From Albula goreensis (Eukaryota > Chordata > Actinopteri > Albuliformes > Albulidae), in NCBI GenBank assembly GCA_022829145.1, contig CM040743.1, forward strand, positions 47,750,405 through 47,814,404: a stretch of 64,000 nucleotides of DNA, read 5' to 3'. Both the position numbers and the translations under genes were made by a program. A model generated the notes under the pieces. The model was not told the origin of the DNA. It searched no databases and worked only from the letters and a program-made list of their open reading frames with translations. Shown here piece by piece: positions 9,101 through 19,262 of this stretch (positions within the stretch are counted from its first letter, which is position 1; every line of letters begins with the position of its first letter).

Positions 9101-11238
9101 TTCTTTGAATTTGAGATTCAGTTGGGCGGAGTCATACCCACCTGCACACCTGTGTCCTGTGTTACAGGTGGAGGCTAGTGCTCCCAGTCTGAACTCTAAC
9201 GACGCGTACCTGCTGAAGCAAGCTGGGGGCGATGGCCACATCTGGGTAGGGAGAGGGGCCAGCGAGGAGGAGGTGCAGGGGGCTCTCCACATCAGCAAGG
9301 TCCTAAACTGCTCGGCCAATAGGATCACAGAGGGGGAGGAGCCAGGTGGGCACGCCCCTGGACCACACTTACCTAATAAGCTTCGATTCACCCATAAAAT
9401 ACACACCTTAGACCAGATACACCATTACAATATACACCTACGCTCAGATACACCTGTACGATACACACCTGCACACTAATATGTGTGTTTACAGGATGTG
9501 GTGCATTGAGTGTAATAATGTGTTTTTTTGGCTCAGATGAATTCTGGGCGGCCCTCGGAGGGAAGACAGAATACCAAACGTCGGAGCTGCTGGAGAGAGA
9601 GAACATCACCCATGCCCCACGGCTCTTTGCCTGCTCCAACAAGACGGGCCGATTCACCGTGAGTGTGCACCAGGCGTGGGATAGACCTGGGCCAGGCCTG
9701 GGTCAGACGTGGGTCAAATGCCATTTACATACCTGAAAAGGTTCAAAAGGTTGCAAACCAAAAGCTAAACCTATGAAATTAGACTTTTAGTCTGAGCGTT
9801 GGTAAAGATATAGATGCTTATTTCTAAAATTGTTCTGTTCGGAAATGTCACTGGTGTTTCTAGAGCTATAGAATTTCAGTTAATCCAGATATAATAATAT
9901 TCTGTTCAGTGAACTGGTCTGTTCGTAAGTGTGAGGTTCGTATCTCTGAGGCTGTTCCGGAACATTCTGTGCTGTTGCAGATTGAGGAGGTGCCAGGTGA
10001 GTTCACACAGGATGACCTGGCTGAGGATGACGTCATGCTGCTGGATGTGTGGAACCAGGTGAGCACAACGGGCATACCACCTGGAGGGCCGCAGTGTCTG
10101 CAGGTTTAACTCCAGTCCTGGAGGACCGCAGTGTCTGCAGGTTTAACTCCAGTCCTGGAGGGCCGCAGTGTCTGCAGGTTTAACTCCAGCCCTGGAGGGC
10201 CGCAGTGTCTGCAGGTTTAACTCCAGTCCTGGAGGGCCACAGTGTCTGCAGGTTTAACTCCAGTCCTTGAGGGCCAGTGTCTGCAGGTTTAACTCCAGCC
10301 CTGGAGGGCCGCAGTGTCTGCAGGTTTAACTCCAGTCCTGGAGGGCCGCAGTGTCTGCAGGTTTAACTCCAGTCCTGGAGGGCCGCAGTGTCTGCAGGTT
10401 TAACTCCAGTCCTGGAGGGGGCAGTGTCTGCTGTTTTTGAAAAGTAGATATACTGTGTGATTGTGTTTGTGTCTCTTAGGTGTTTATCTGGATTGGGAAA
10501 GATGCCAATGAAGTGGAAAGAACAGAGTCAGAGAAATCAGGTGTGTTATTTACCTTTTAATTTCATCAATATAGCTAAAATTAATTCAAATGATTTTATT
10601 TCCTTTATAAAACAAATGCCTGGGCTTCCGGTATGTTACACCTGTTTTCCCTTCATTTGACTTCTACCAGCATGTCATTCAGGCCCACGCTTGAGAGTGT
10701 TAATTTTTGGTGATTTGGATTTGAGAATCATTGACAATTTCAGGGTATTTCAAACAGGGATGTTGGCGCGCACTGTGCACTGTTTCCTTGCATTTTGCTG
10801 TTTTTGTGTCACAACAGCTCTCTCTTGTGTACAAACTTGAAACTACAGCTAAAGAGCTCAGAAGGTGCAAACATCAGTACACGAACATATGCAGATGCAT
10901 AGATATCTATCTCACTCATTTGGAGATATTGGCATGTCTTTATCCTCCACACAGAATATCAAAGTTACGTGGCGTTTTCATTGTTTGCTTTAAAAACGTT
11001 CCTCCATATATTTTGGCTCTCTTGTGTGCACGTGTTTAACGGGCAATGTGTTTTCCCCGCTGCAGCAAAGACGTACATCGAGACTGATCCGTCAGGGCGC
11101 GATGCGGACACGGCGGTGGTGATCGTGAAGCAGGGCCACGAGCCGCCCACCTTCACCGGCTGGTTTCTGGGCTGGGACGCCTCGCGCTGGGAGGGCGACT
11201 CCGTCGCGCGGGCGATGGAGACACTGCGGGTCGAGTGA
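1934..11238 (+). CDS. scin: Scinderin (adseverin), partial: 14 exons, 5' end outside window
   Basis: Calcium-dependent F-actin severing, capping and nucleating protein of the gelsolin superfamily (six gelsolin domains; acts on cortical actin). Exons I place: 1934-2095, 2244-2393, 3052-3144, 3591-3723, 3906-3994, 4576-4791, 4915-5036, 7014-7104, 8322-8492, 9168-9345, 9537-9658, 9981-10058, 10480-10540, 11066-11238. All introns are GT-AG and all phases join, giving about 612 codons and a TGA at 11236-11238. The first residue corresponds to about position 119 of the roughly 715-aa human protein, so about 118 N-terminal residues lie left of the window. The G4 segment [13 protein letters not shown] lacks the short insertion seen in gelsolin, which favours scinderin. 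Fish have scinderin-like paralogues, so the exact copy (scin, scinla or scinlb) is open. Confidence 0.95.
2194..2229. repeat. (ATA)n microsatellite
   Basis: Pure ATA/AAT triplets lie just before the 3' splice site of the scin exon at 2244. The 148-bp intron is largely simple sequence (CAGCAACAACAATAAC followed by ATA repeats). Confidence 0.9.
2763..2822. repeat. (GT)n microsatellite in a scin intron
   Basis: Interrupted GT dinucleotide run. The cysteine-valine and histidine-threonine rich frames across it are artefacts of the repeat. Confidence 0.9.
3168..3325. repeat. (CA)n microsatellite in a scin intron
   Basis: CA-rich stretch beginning 24 bases after the donor of the exon ending at 3144, with CTCACA and TGCACG interruptions. 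CA repeats close to a donor can bind hnRNP L and affect splicing in vertebrates. Here that is only a possibility. Confidence 0.9.
3381..3560. repeat. Short-unit minisatellite (ATTGTTGTGACAGGGT type)
   Basis: About ten imperfect copies of a 16-20 bp unit containing ATTGTTGTGACAGGGT fill the intron up to about 30 bp before the exon at 3591. Unit length varies, as expected from slippage. Confidence 0.8.
3591..4791 (+). CDS. scin: scin exons for domain G3 and the G3-G4 linker
   Basis: Exons 3591-3723, 3906-3994 and 4576-4791. The first two are joined in phase 1 across the glycine of FVWKG. They encode [38 protein letters not shown], then [17 protein letters not shown] and [16 protein letters not shown]. 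In gelsolins the last segment links the two halves of the molecule, which separate when calcium binds. The donor at 3724 (GTGCAC) is a weak match to consensus. Confidence 0.93.
4915..8492 (+). CDS. scin: scin exons for domain G4 and the start of G5
   Basis: Exons 4915-5036, 7014-7104 (joined in phase 2 inside the tryptophan codon of IIYTW) and 8322-8492. They encode [53 protein letters not shown] and [16 protein letters not shown] ... [19 protein letters not shown]. The intron between 5037 and 7013 is the largest in the visible part of the gene and holds a 152-bp duplication. The next intron (7105-8321) holds a donor-site repeat at its left end and a SINE-derived array at its right end. Confidence 0.93.
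5834..5960 (+). repeat. Degenerate fish interspersed repeat
   Basis: The stretch with GGGAGTTTTTCCTGGCTCG, then GAAAGCTGCTTTGTGACAAA and GAAATGCACTGAACAGATCA, resembles the end of a dispersed repeat I know to be common in teleost genomes (…GCTGCTTTGTGACAA…). It is intronic and decayed. The family assignment is from memory and uncertain. Confidence 0.45.
6131..6434. repeat. 152-bp tandem duplication
   Basis: Two head-to-tail copies, 6131-6282 and 6283-6434, each starting GATGCGGCAGACCAGCTGGA. They differ at only a handful of positions (ATCGGG/ATTGGG, AAATCG/AATTCG, ATAATC/ATGATC), so the duplication is recent. It is in the scin intron 5037-7013 and carries no exon. Confidence 0.92.
7102..7216 (+). 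repeat. 43-bp triplicate carrying copies of a 5' splice site
   Basis: The authentic donor TTCAG|GTGAGTACCCAATC of the scin exon ending at 7104 is followed by two further copies of TTCAGGTGAGTACCCAATC at 43-bp spacing (donor GT at about 7148 and 7191). The end of the exon, CTGGGTGGGAAAGCTGTTCAG, is also echoed as GTGGGTGGGAGTGGTGTTCAG before each copy. Duplication of an exon-intron boundary is the simplest reading. Confidence 0.9.
7744..8297 (-). repeat. 47-bp tandem array built from a SINE head, 12 units
   Basis: The unit contains GAGCTACAAGCCCAGCTCCC then TAACCATTATACTACACTGT. Its reverse complement (GTGTAATGGTTAGGGAGCTG, GGCTTGTAGCTCAGAGG) matches the tRNA-like head of the SINEs in this window. 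About 12 units start every 47 bp from 7744. The last one ends about 25 bp before the 3' splice site at 8321. Each unit contains CTAAC, a branch-point consensus. Confidence 0.9.
9168..9658 (+). CDS. scin: scin exons for domain G5
   Basis: Exons 9168-9345 and 9537-9658, phase 1 junction at the aspartate of EEPG-DEFW. They encode [31 protein letters not shown], then [20 protein letters not shown] and [15 protein letters not shown]. These match the LNSND-(V/A)-FVLK, WVG-GAS and [11 protein letters not shown] signatures of gelsolin/scinderin domain 5. Confidence 0.93.
9981..11238 (+). CDS. scin: scin exons for domain G6 and C-terminal tail
   Basis: Exons 9981-10058, 10480-10540 and 11066-11238. 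They encode [49 protein letters not shown] and [18 protein letters not shown], the usual G6 end. After the point where the human scinderin chain stops (its final tryptophan), this gene continues for 15 residues, [15 protein letters not shown] (11191-11235). That resembles the latch helix ending gelsolin (DPLDRAMAEL). The stop is TGA at 11236. Confidence 0.93.
10078..10435 (+). repeat. 37-bp minisatellite array 1
   Basis: Nine to ten units of 37 bp with core GGAGGGCCGCAGTGTCTGCA then GGTTTAACTCCAGTCCT. The unit junction CTCCAGTCCTGGAG is a dyad (6-bp arms, 2-bp loop). The array starts about 20 bp after the scin donor at 10059 and stops about 45 bp before the next exon, so it makes up most of that intron. 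The same unit occurs at 20.3 kb and 31.8 kb. Confidence 0.92.
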
Positions 11239-11345
11239 TTTCGAGCGCCTATATGACGGGTTTTTTATGTACTGATTTTATATGCTTTGATTGTGAACGA
11301 ATGAATAGCCTTTGTTAAACGCATTGCGATAAATAAAAGTGAAGA
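11239..11345 (+). terminator. scin: scin 3' UTR and poly(A) signal
   Basis: About 93 bp after the stop there is AATAAA at 11332-11337 (inside GATAAATAAAAGTG). This would give a very short 3' UTR. A further AATAAA at 11758-11763 could serve a longer form. Confidence 0.7.
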
Positions 11346-14300
11346 TTTTAATGTTTGTAAGGGCCAAACCTCCCAACTTTTACCCTTGCTCAGGGTCGAG
11401 CTGCAGTCTTGCAGAATTTTAAAATAAATTTTCTGTTTGGATGATTTAGTAGTTGACTAAGTTATAAAGTTATAAGGAATCTAACTTTAAAATGTTTCAA
11501 TGATTAGGCTTCTCATTTGTAATGGAATCGTAATAAGGCATTCTGTTAGCCTACATCAGTAACCCTGTATTCAATTCAGTTTCATTGCAAATATTTCCAA
11601 ATGATTCCCAGAAAAAAGAGAACAGTATCCAGTTTTTAATTTGTTTTATGTGTTTCTTGCTTTTAGCTTTTATGAATATCTAACTGTAGCTTTTATTCAT
11701 GAAACCATTGCTGCTTGCAGGTATTTTATGGGTATAAAAATGGCTGGTTCAGACATCAATAAACATGTTATACACAAACCCTGTGAATCAATTGTTTTCA
11801 GATGACAGTTTGGGCAATCTTAAAGAAGATTTAAGGTAAGTTTCCTGTAGTTTTACATCCTGATGCTGTTGTTATAACATTCCCCAAGGTTTAGAACATT
11901 ATTTTTTCCTCAATGGATTCTGTCAGAATCACAGTAAGATGAGTTTAAATGCCGCCTCTGGCCACTTTTCACTTCCTGGTTTTCCAAAAACAATTGAAAG
12001 CAGAAAGTTGTGATGTAGTAGTTCACAGATCTAGCTGGAAAAGTAACGCCCCTTTTTTGCTCAGTAACTTTTTCGACATACGGTAGCTAAGTTACGTCTT
12101 TAAAACATGAGGCAAAATATCTGATGGTAGATGGGAAGTCTTTTCTGGAGGAGATACACTAATTTGATTGGCCGCCTTTCACATTCACCCTTACGCTGTG
12201 ATGTCAGTTTTTGGACATTGTGCAGCACCACTGTCAAACTGCAGGATGCAACATGTAAGTTGATTAAAAAAAAGGCCATAAAGATGCGTCACATGGCCCC
12301 ATAAACACCCGGCTCTCGCCCCCTGCGGAATCCACAGACCTTAATGGGGCTGAGGGCGTGGCATAGGTCATGGGTGGGGCTGTAATGTCGCATTCAGATT
12401 TGTTTATTCAACAAATAAACAAAACGAGTTTCTGGTGGAACTGTTACCTCTCAGTGGGTGTGGTCTGAGAAAGGGCTGCGTTCTGTGAGGAATGCAAAGC
12501 CCAGCTGTGGAAACGCAAACGGGTCTGCTCTGCCAGGGCTTTTGATGCAGGGGTAAAAGCACCAGCTGCGCAGTAGCTAACCCTGGAACATTCTAGCCCT
12601 GCTGTGTGAAAACCAGCTACTGATGACTTTGAACCAATCAAAACATTTTACTTTGCACAGTAAAAACTCAGGTGATTGGTCAGACTCGGCCAGGTGCTGC
12701 TTGGCTATGGTAACTCCACTCATTTTGGGTGTCATGAAATGTACTTCTCCTATTACTGAAATGTTTCCCACATGTTTACATTCTCACTGTTCCCTTCAGG
12801 TCAGGGGAGCCCGACCTTATTTTAGGGAGGGGCTTGCGTGAGTGCAAGCTTTTGTTCTACCTCAGCACAAACAAGCGTGATTTGACCAATCAAAGTTTTT
12901 AATCAAGATGATTTACTGGCAGAAAAGTTTTAATCTGTGGGGTGAAATAAAAGCTTTTTCTCACACCCACCTGCGTACTGATACACCAGATGCTCTACTG
13001 TAGAGGCTATCAAACACATTCTGCTGGAGCTTTTGTTTATGTTGGTTTTGATTCCGCCGCAGAGTCACAATGGGCCATTAACTCTTCCCAATGAGACACT
13101 TTTGATGTCTACTGTGAGAGTTCCCATGTTTAAATCAGAGAGGTTTGCATGTCATGAAGGGTACGGATGCCACATTAACATCCCAGAACTTCAAAGACTC
13201 CAACCTTCCAGAAACTTCCTGATTTGAATTGAACAAAAACTCATGAATCAGAGGTAGGATTTTGCCAAAGTACCTTGAAATTGTTTTAGAAGGAAAACAT
13301 AAAATTAACTTCAAACTACCTTATCTACTTTCACTGGCCTGTCTATATTCAGACTCAGATAATTATGCAACACTAGTTTAAACTATAGGATTCAAAAACA
13401 TATATTGCAAAATAAATAAATACAATATAATTTGGCAAAAAAAATCAGGATGAGTCAGTGTAATTTAGTCAGCCTGGTGCTTTCATTATCTTTACCATGA
13501 TAATTAGAAAACAATTCCTTCAGAAAGAACTTAAAGGGTTCGTTTAATTACATTATAGATAGACTGATGAAATCACTGAATTCCAAGCCACTGAGAGTGT
13601 GGACACCTGGTCACTAAAACATACCTGTGTGTGGACAACCACAAACAGCCAAGCCATAGCCTAAACCAGTCCTAAGGACACAGCTTTTGAGCAATTTAAT
13701 TCAGGTTCAACACGTTTCAGTTCTTTCTTGATTTTTTTCCTTGAACTTATTAATACAATGAAGGCTTAGCACAGTGGCATTTTCTCTGTCTTCGAACTTT
13801 CTTTGAAGTAATGTGGTCTTCAAACGGTCTTTGAACCAAGTGCTGAAACTAAAGTGCTTTTAGAAATGGTTAGCTTTCAGCGACTGTGACTTAGGACCCA
13901 AATCATTTCACCTGTTTTTATAATATGTCACATAATTTGGAAATAAAACAGATTACTTTATCTGACTGTTTTAAAGTCCTGGGAGGTGAATATGGGACAT
14001 TAGCTCTTAATGAAATGCAAACCTATTTCTGATACATTGTGGATTAATAAAACAGTAAAACATCAATCCAGACATGTAAAGCCAGTGACTGAGAAATTAA
14101 CATCTTGTTGCAGATGCAACTGTAGCTGGAATGGAACAAATATTTACACACACAAAAGTTGAGAAACATGCTTCAGAGGAGACGTTAGATTCATTTTTAT
14201 GAGGCTGATTCTTGAAAGTTTAAATGAATTGTGACTGTAATGTCCGCGAAAAATCCTCTTCCACATACAATTGTGTGCCTTGTTAATTTCATTAGCTAAT

Positions 14301-14600
14301 AAACAGCTTGGGAGTCCTTATCAACGCGTTTGTGACTGTGGTCACGTCAGACGTTTCTGCACTGTCGGAAGTTGACCACTAGATGGGGTGAGAGTAAAGG
14401 CTGAAACTCCAACATCGCTGGTAGGCATTTCAAGTGAAAGAAAATGAGAATTTAGATTTTGTTGAAAGGAGTTTGTGTTCATTTCCACCGTTTCACTGAA
14501 ACATTAGATATGCGTTTGCTGATTATCGCATACTTTAATCATTTTGTTTTGCACCGTTTTTAAAACTCTTTAAATCAGGATTGTCTGCATTCCACTGAAG
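11346..14600. other. Intergenic, scin to arl4a
   Basis: AT-rich, with no open frame resembling a protein, no long repeat and no recognisable RNA gene. The only motif I note is a CTCF-like CCACTAGATGGGG at 14376-14388. Confidence 0.6.
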
Positions 14601-15423
14601 CCGTTGGAGTGGTTATTCCAAGACGAAGCGACACAAATGCAGATTTACGTCCCCTGTGAAAAAACGTCTCCCTGAAACAATGTCTCGGATGCCAGCCTGT
14701 CTGTCACCAGTTCTTTTCTGGCTGAATGAGTTCCGGTTGAGTGACATTGAACCTACAGTCAGTACTTTTCCTCACAGACAGCTTCACTTGAATAAGTGAG
14801 CCGGTATTTTCCTTGGTATTGGCTGCACAGCTTAGGATCCTTTACGACTAAGCAGTCATATACTGTTCTCATAACAGCCTGATTTCGAGATAAGAGTCTC
14901 TAAGTGCTTCTTTCACACAAATATACGTTCATATGGTCTCCTGTCTCTCCCTTAGTTATTTGTAAAAGCAAATTGTACACTGCTGGTAGGAAATTCAGAC
15001 TTAAATTTTGGCACTTGAGTTATAGATATTTGAATTTTGATACTTATTGGAATACATGGAACTTTTACAGTGAGACATTTTTTTTTACAGTTGAGCAAAT
15101 ATCTGCCAATGAACATTTAAGTAATCAACCTTCATGTTCCAGATATATGTTTATTACGAATTTTAAAGATTTGTTTACGTATATATTAATTTATCTGACT
15201 TGTCTTTCTGAACTGTACTTCTTGTCTGAATTTAGATTTACCATTATTGTGATCAAAGACAGTTCATTTTAATGTCTCATGCGACAGATAAGCTGTCCTA
15301 TGGGACCGTTTCATGAACAAAAAGTTGCTTGTTTTATTCCAAGTTCTGCAGAGCTCCGAAATTACTAGTCAGAGACAGGTGGGGGTGTGTCTCGTGCAAC
15401 ACCGCACGACAGGCGTGACTGTG

Positions 15424-15468
15424 AACCAATCAATTATCAGCGGTTGGGAACCCGACCAATCAGCGCAC
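15424..15468 (+). promoter_or_regulatory. arl4a: arl4a promoter: paired CCAAT boxes
   Basis: Two ACCAATCA motifs (15424 and 15457 regions: GAACCAATCAATTATCAGCG and CCCGACCAATCAGCG) lie about 33 bp apart, upstream of a GC-rich stretch and of the splice donor at 15678. There is no TATA box at a suitable distance. The start site cannot be fixed from sequence alone. Paired CCAAT boxes suggest NF-Y control (inference). Confidence 0.5.
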
Positions 15469-15499
15469 TCTGTGGATCTGGGGGTTGATCCCGTCACGC

Positions 15500-15677
15500 A
15501 GGAGTGACCAGAGGAGTTTAACAGCTTGATTCTACAGTCCTACTGGAGTACCGATCGGGGAAGGTCGGCAGGGCGGAACGTGTCCAAACTGGAAATAGGA
15601 TACTTCACTGTATCAGCTGAACTTGATTTTCTTCTGCCTCAACAAATAGGCTTGGGAACCTCGTTTAAAATAAGAAG
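15500..15677 (+). other. arl4a: Probable non-coding exon 1 of arl4a
   Basis: A good splice donor AAG|GTAAGCG occurs at 15677/15678, and a matching acceptor TTTTTAG|GAG at 16979/16980 lies 139 bp before the arl4a ATG. ARL4-family genes typically carry non-coding 5' exons and an intronless coding region, which fits. The left edge is a guess. Confidence 0.5.
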
Positions 15678-16979
15678 GTAAGCGCTGCGCTTGAACGATC
15701 CAGAAATGTATTTTAACTTGGGGGTTCTCAAACTAAAATCAATCAACCAGTCAGCCTACTGTAACCCATTTGAGGTTTAGGTACACACAGTGATACTTTT
15801 TAAATGTAGCTCTTCCTATATTTACGAACTGCTGGTTTGTGTGACGCTTCACGAGGGTAATAGAATATTATTTTGTCTTATTTTTTGTATGTCACCAACA
15901 CAAGCCTATTTAATATTGCAAATAGCCAACTGAATAATGTTTTAACCGAACTAGCTAACAGTGCAGCAGAATAAAGATAATAAAATATAGGATGCTGGAT
16001 ATTCCGTTGTATGGCAGTTTCTATGCGTTTCATCCAGCCAATCGCTTATCCGCCTGCAGACTATGCTTCCACTCGCTGGCCAGCAACAGGGACATTAATA
16101 TTTATTACCGATGTTTATTCACTGGCTTCGCATCAGTTCAAAGCTGTAGCTGAACGGATCCACCACGATCTACGCTATATCGGGTCCGAAGAGTCTGACA
16201 GGAGACGCATATTACATGGTAATACGATGTACCCAAATAAAAGTAGACGTTGCCGCCAGCGACTGTAGTCTCGCACGTACGGATCGCAGGTCAGTTAAGT
16301 GAATGAAAACGGGTCGAGAGAAACCAGCATTAAGAGAAGAAAGGAAGTTACGCGCATCCCTTTGAATTTCAGATTACATAGAAGCGACTGCCCGAACTGA
16401 AATTACCCTATGAATCCCTCAGAGCTCCTACATGAAAATTGACCCACTAAAAAAAAAAAAATTCCTCGTGCGTCCCGCTGTTTTGAAATTGCCATCGATT
16501 TCTGATGGGCTCCGAAAGACGCCCTGCTGGTCTCGAGATGTAACGCTTTGATATGATAATGAGTGACAGGGGTTGGTGGGCGTGGGGGGTCGGGTGAGTA
16601 TTGGTGTGCGCATGTTGGGGGGTTGGGTGATATTAACTCAAATGAAAACTATTGTTGTGCTCCATTTCCAAAGAGGCCCATACATCCGTGTTGTGTAATG
16701 TAAAAAGGCTTTCAAAAATTCAAATTCCCTCTTCTCTCTCTGAACCACTTCTTCCCCTCTGCCGCTCTCAGTCATGAATGTAGTTGAAAGTGAAGGGTTG
16801 TTATCTCTTTCCCTCTCTCGCCTCTCCTTTCTCTCCTCATTTGTCAGTTTGATTAAAAGTGTCAAATTCTCCCTTTAGCTCCCTCGCTCTTTCCCTCCTT
16901 CTCCCTCGCTGTCTCTTTCTCTCTTAACATGGCTCCTGTAAAAGGTAGTTAAATCTGCCTTTTTTCGTCTGTTTTTAGG
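15678..16979 (+). other. arl4a: Probable 5' UTR intron of arl4a
   Basis: About 1.3 kb, ending in a long pyrimidine-rich stretch (16,700-16,980, many CTCTCT runs) that suits a strong 3' splice site. An 85-codon open frame at 16011-16268 shows no family resemblance and is not called. Confidence 0.45.
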
Positions 16980-17118
16980 AGTTTGTTGCCGTGGATGCTC
17001 ACACACTGGAATATAAACCCTGCTTTTCAAAGCCTGGTGAATAACCATTTTGGAAGCGGATTCTTAGCCTCTCTTGACCACCAATCCCGAGCCCCGAAAA
17101 ATCAGGCGTACGGACGAG

Positions 17119-17733
17119 ATGGGGAACGGGCTGTCGGACCAGCGCTCGCTCTTCCCGGGACTGTCTCCCTTCCAGCCCCTGCACATCGTCATCCTGGGCC
17201 TGGACTGCGCCGGGAAGACCACGGTGCTCTACCGGCTCCGCTTCAACGAGTTTGTCAACACCGTCCCAACCAAGGGCTTCAACACGGAGAAGATCAAAGT
17301 CACGCTGGCGGAGTCGCGGCGCCGGGCCACCTTCCACTTCTGGGATGTGGGCGGGCAGGAGAAGCTGCGCCCCCTGTGGCGGTCCTACACGCGCTGCGCG
17401 GACGGGCTGGTCTTCGTGGTGGACTCGGTGGACGGCGAGCGGATGGAGGAGGCGAGGGCGGAGCTGCACAAGATCACGCGTCTCTCGGAGAACCACGGCG
17501 TGCCCGTGCTGGTGGTCGCCAACAAGCAGGACCTGCGGGGGTCGCTGTCGCTGGCGGAGATCGAGGAGACGCTGGCGCTGGGGGAGTTGGGGGCGGCCAC
17601 GCCCTGGCACCTCCAGCCCGCCTGCGCCATCATCGGCGAGGGGCTGGACGAGGGACTGGAGCGCCTCCACGCCATGATCACCAAGCGACGCAAGGCCCTC
17701 CGCCAGCAGCGACAGCAGAGGCGGAAGAGATGA
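17119..17733 (+). CDS. arl4a: ADP-ribosylation factor-like protein 4A, single coding exon
   Basis: 204-aa small GTPase of the ARF/ARL family. ARL4 proteins sit at the plasma membrane (and nucleus) and recruit cytohesin/ARNO to activate ARF6, affecting actin and membrane traffic. Seen here: MGNGLSDQ (Gly2 for myristoylation), P-loop GLDCAGKT (27-34), switch [11 protein letters not shown] with Thr51, G3 DVGGQ (76-80), NKQD (135-138) and a basic [16 protein letters not shown] tail (189-204) typical of ARL4 as a nuclear/membrane signal. The sequence is much closer to ARL4A than ARL4C or ARL4D ([21 protein letters not shown]). RRRAT (67-71) appears to carry an extra residue compared with the human protein. 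The start is fixed by an in-frame TAG at 17065; context GAGATGG is strong. The coding region is very GC-rich with GC-biased third positions, unlike its UTRs. Confidence 0.95.
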   Translation: MGNGLSDQRSLFPGLSPFQPLHIVILGLDCAGKTTVLYRLRFNEFVNTVPTKGFNTEKIKVTLAESRRRATFHFWDVGGQEKLRPLWRSYTRCADGLVFVVDSVDGERMEEARAELHKITRLSENHGVPVLVVANKQDLRGSLSLAEIEETLALGELGAATPWHLQPACAIIGEGLDEGLERLHAMITKRRKALRQQRQQRRKR

Positions 17734-19262
17734 GCGGAGGAGAGGAGGAACGGGGGAAACCGTAAACAGAGAGAGAGACAGGCTGTTGTCTCTGCACCTT
17801 TTACAGGGACGAAACTGAATTTTTGCACCAGGGCCTCTCAGATCCGCTGTTTAACACTCATGATGAACAGCGGAGGACAACAAGATGTCAAGGGACAGGA
17901 ACGAGAGAGCATAATAAACTAGTGAGAGGGGGCGGGACACCAGGTCTGTGAAATGGGGAATGGGCCTAACACGTGTTCTCGAACCATGGTCTTCACTGGC
18001 CTCTCCACATACCCAGAGATGAGACTGGCCAGCCAAGCTAAAAAGCCAACTGAACTGAGCGCACGCTGGCTGCTTCCCTGAGGAGTGATGTCACATCCTG
18101 TTGCGGATGCTAACGTGCTAGCCATATTGCTGCTTTGCAATCAAGTTCCACAGTGCACGCCTCTCCCCACCTCCCTATTAGCCAGTAGCCTGGGTCTGTG
18201 ACACATGCTGCTGTAGCTGAGTGTTATCGGTCAAAGGCTAGCCCAAGCTACCCGATCACTCGCAGTACCACCTCCGGGGTACAGAGGGCACTGTTCCAGG
18301 GGGGTGGATGGTTTTTTTAATGCAGTTGATGGACTGTGTTGCACAGGGTGAAACAGCTTGGTTCAGTATATTTGACTGCTGCACTGTGAGACTCAAAAGG
18401 ACGCAGTGCCTGGGACAGACTCAGAAGCCTGCTTCATTTTTTAGATCCGTCCCTCACTGGAAATGGCATTTTGAGCAATAAGCCAATGGGGGCTGTACCA
18501 GAGGACATTGGCCAATCAGAGACCGTGGTGTTCAGTTGGGCTTGGAGCTTTCCATTGGGCCAAAAAATCGATAAAACAGACCGAAGCTGAGGGAGTACCA
18601 AAGGCCCAGGCAAAGGTGTAGATCCTATTTATTTTTCTCTACATGTTTTCTTTCCCCTCATCGGTCAATGCACAGTGCGCTTTCACGATGTCCGTTATGA
18701 AGAAACTGCACCCTTGAGGATCTAAGATGGTCTCGTTCCCGCGTTCAGCTGTTCCATCTCCCTTTTTGCACAAAAGAGAAGGGGTTACTCAGTTAGTATA
18801 AGCTAGACTGGTTACAGTTTCGCGGATGTTTATGGACACTTTAAATGTCAAAAAGGACAATCAAAAATATCAAGAGAGGGTAGAACTATCCATGTGAACG
18901 TAAATGTCAGCTGCTGCGACATTTGCATGAGCACGTTAGACAATCAGTTCCGTCTGATTGGTCCCTTTGTTCAGCCAATCAGGTGCTTCCTTGTTCAATG
19001 GAAACCCAGATGCACTTTAATTGTATTTTTTCAGATCTCAGATTTTTTGTTCGCAGATTTTTTTATATGAAATGTTATGATTAAAGAAAAAACGAGAAAA
19101 CAATGTTGCTTCTTATGAGGCATGTTTATATATTGAGATGCTGTTACCAGGATACAGATGGCACCTAGTGAATCAGGGCTGGGTGTGTTTGTATTCATAT
19201 GAGATTTGAGACAGTTTTGCTCTATTTGAATAAAACAGAAAATGAAATAAACACACAAGTGT
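17734..19262 (+). terminator. arl4a: arl4a 3' UTR with poly(A) signals
   Basis: About 1.5 kb without coding potential, ending with AATAAA at 19229-19234 and again at 19246-19251. It contains an ATTTATTTTT element near 18,626 and T-rich stretches. The long, AT-rich end contrasts with the GC-rich coding exon. The exact cleavage site is inferred. Confidence 0.65.

Noticed and set aside
1934..11238. Assignment as gelsolin
   Set aside because: The latch-like tail suggests it, but the G2-G3 linker ([22 protein letters not shown]) and the absence of the gelsolin G4 insertion before GQIIY point to scinderin.
16999..17670. 223-codon antisense frame to arl4a
   Set aside because: Shadow of the GC-rich coding strand; no promoter or family support.
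17119..17733. Assignment as ARL4D or ARL4C
   Set aside because: The MGNGLSDQ start, [14 protein letters not shown] and TPWHLQP follow ARL4A. ARL4D has a different N-terminus and G5 region. The scin neighbour also favours ARL4A.
16983..17765. 260-codon frame overlapping arl4a as a separate protein gene
   Set aside because: Alanine/glycine/arginine-rich with no domain, and it follows from the GC-rich arl4a codons. Kept only as a possible upstream reading frame.
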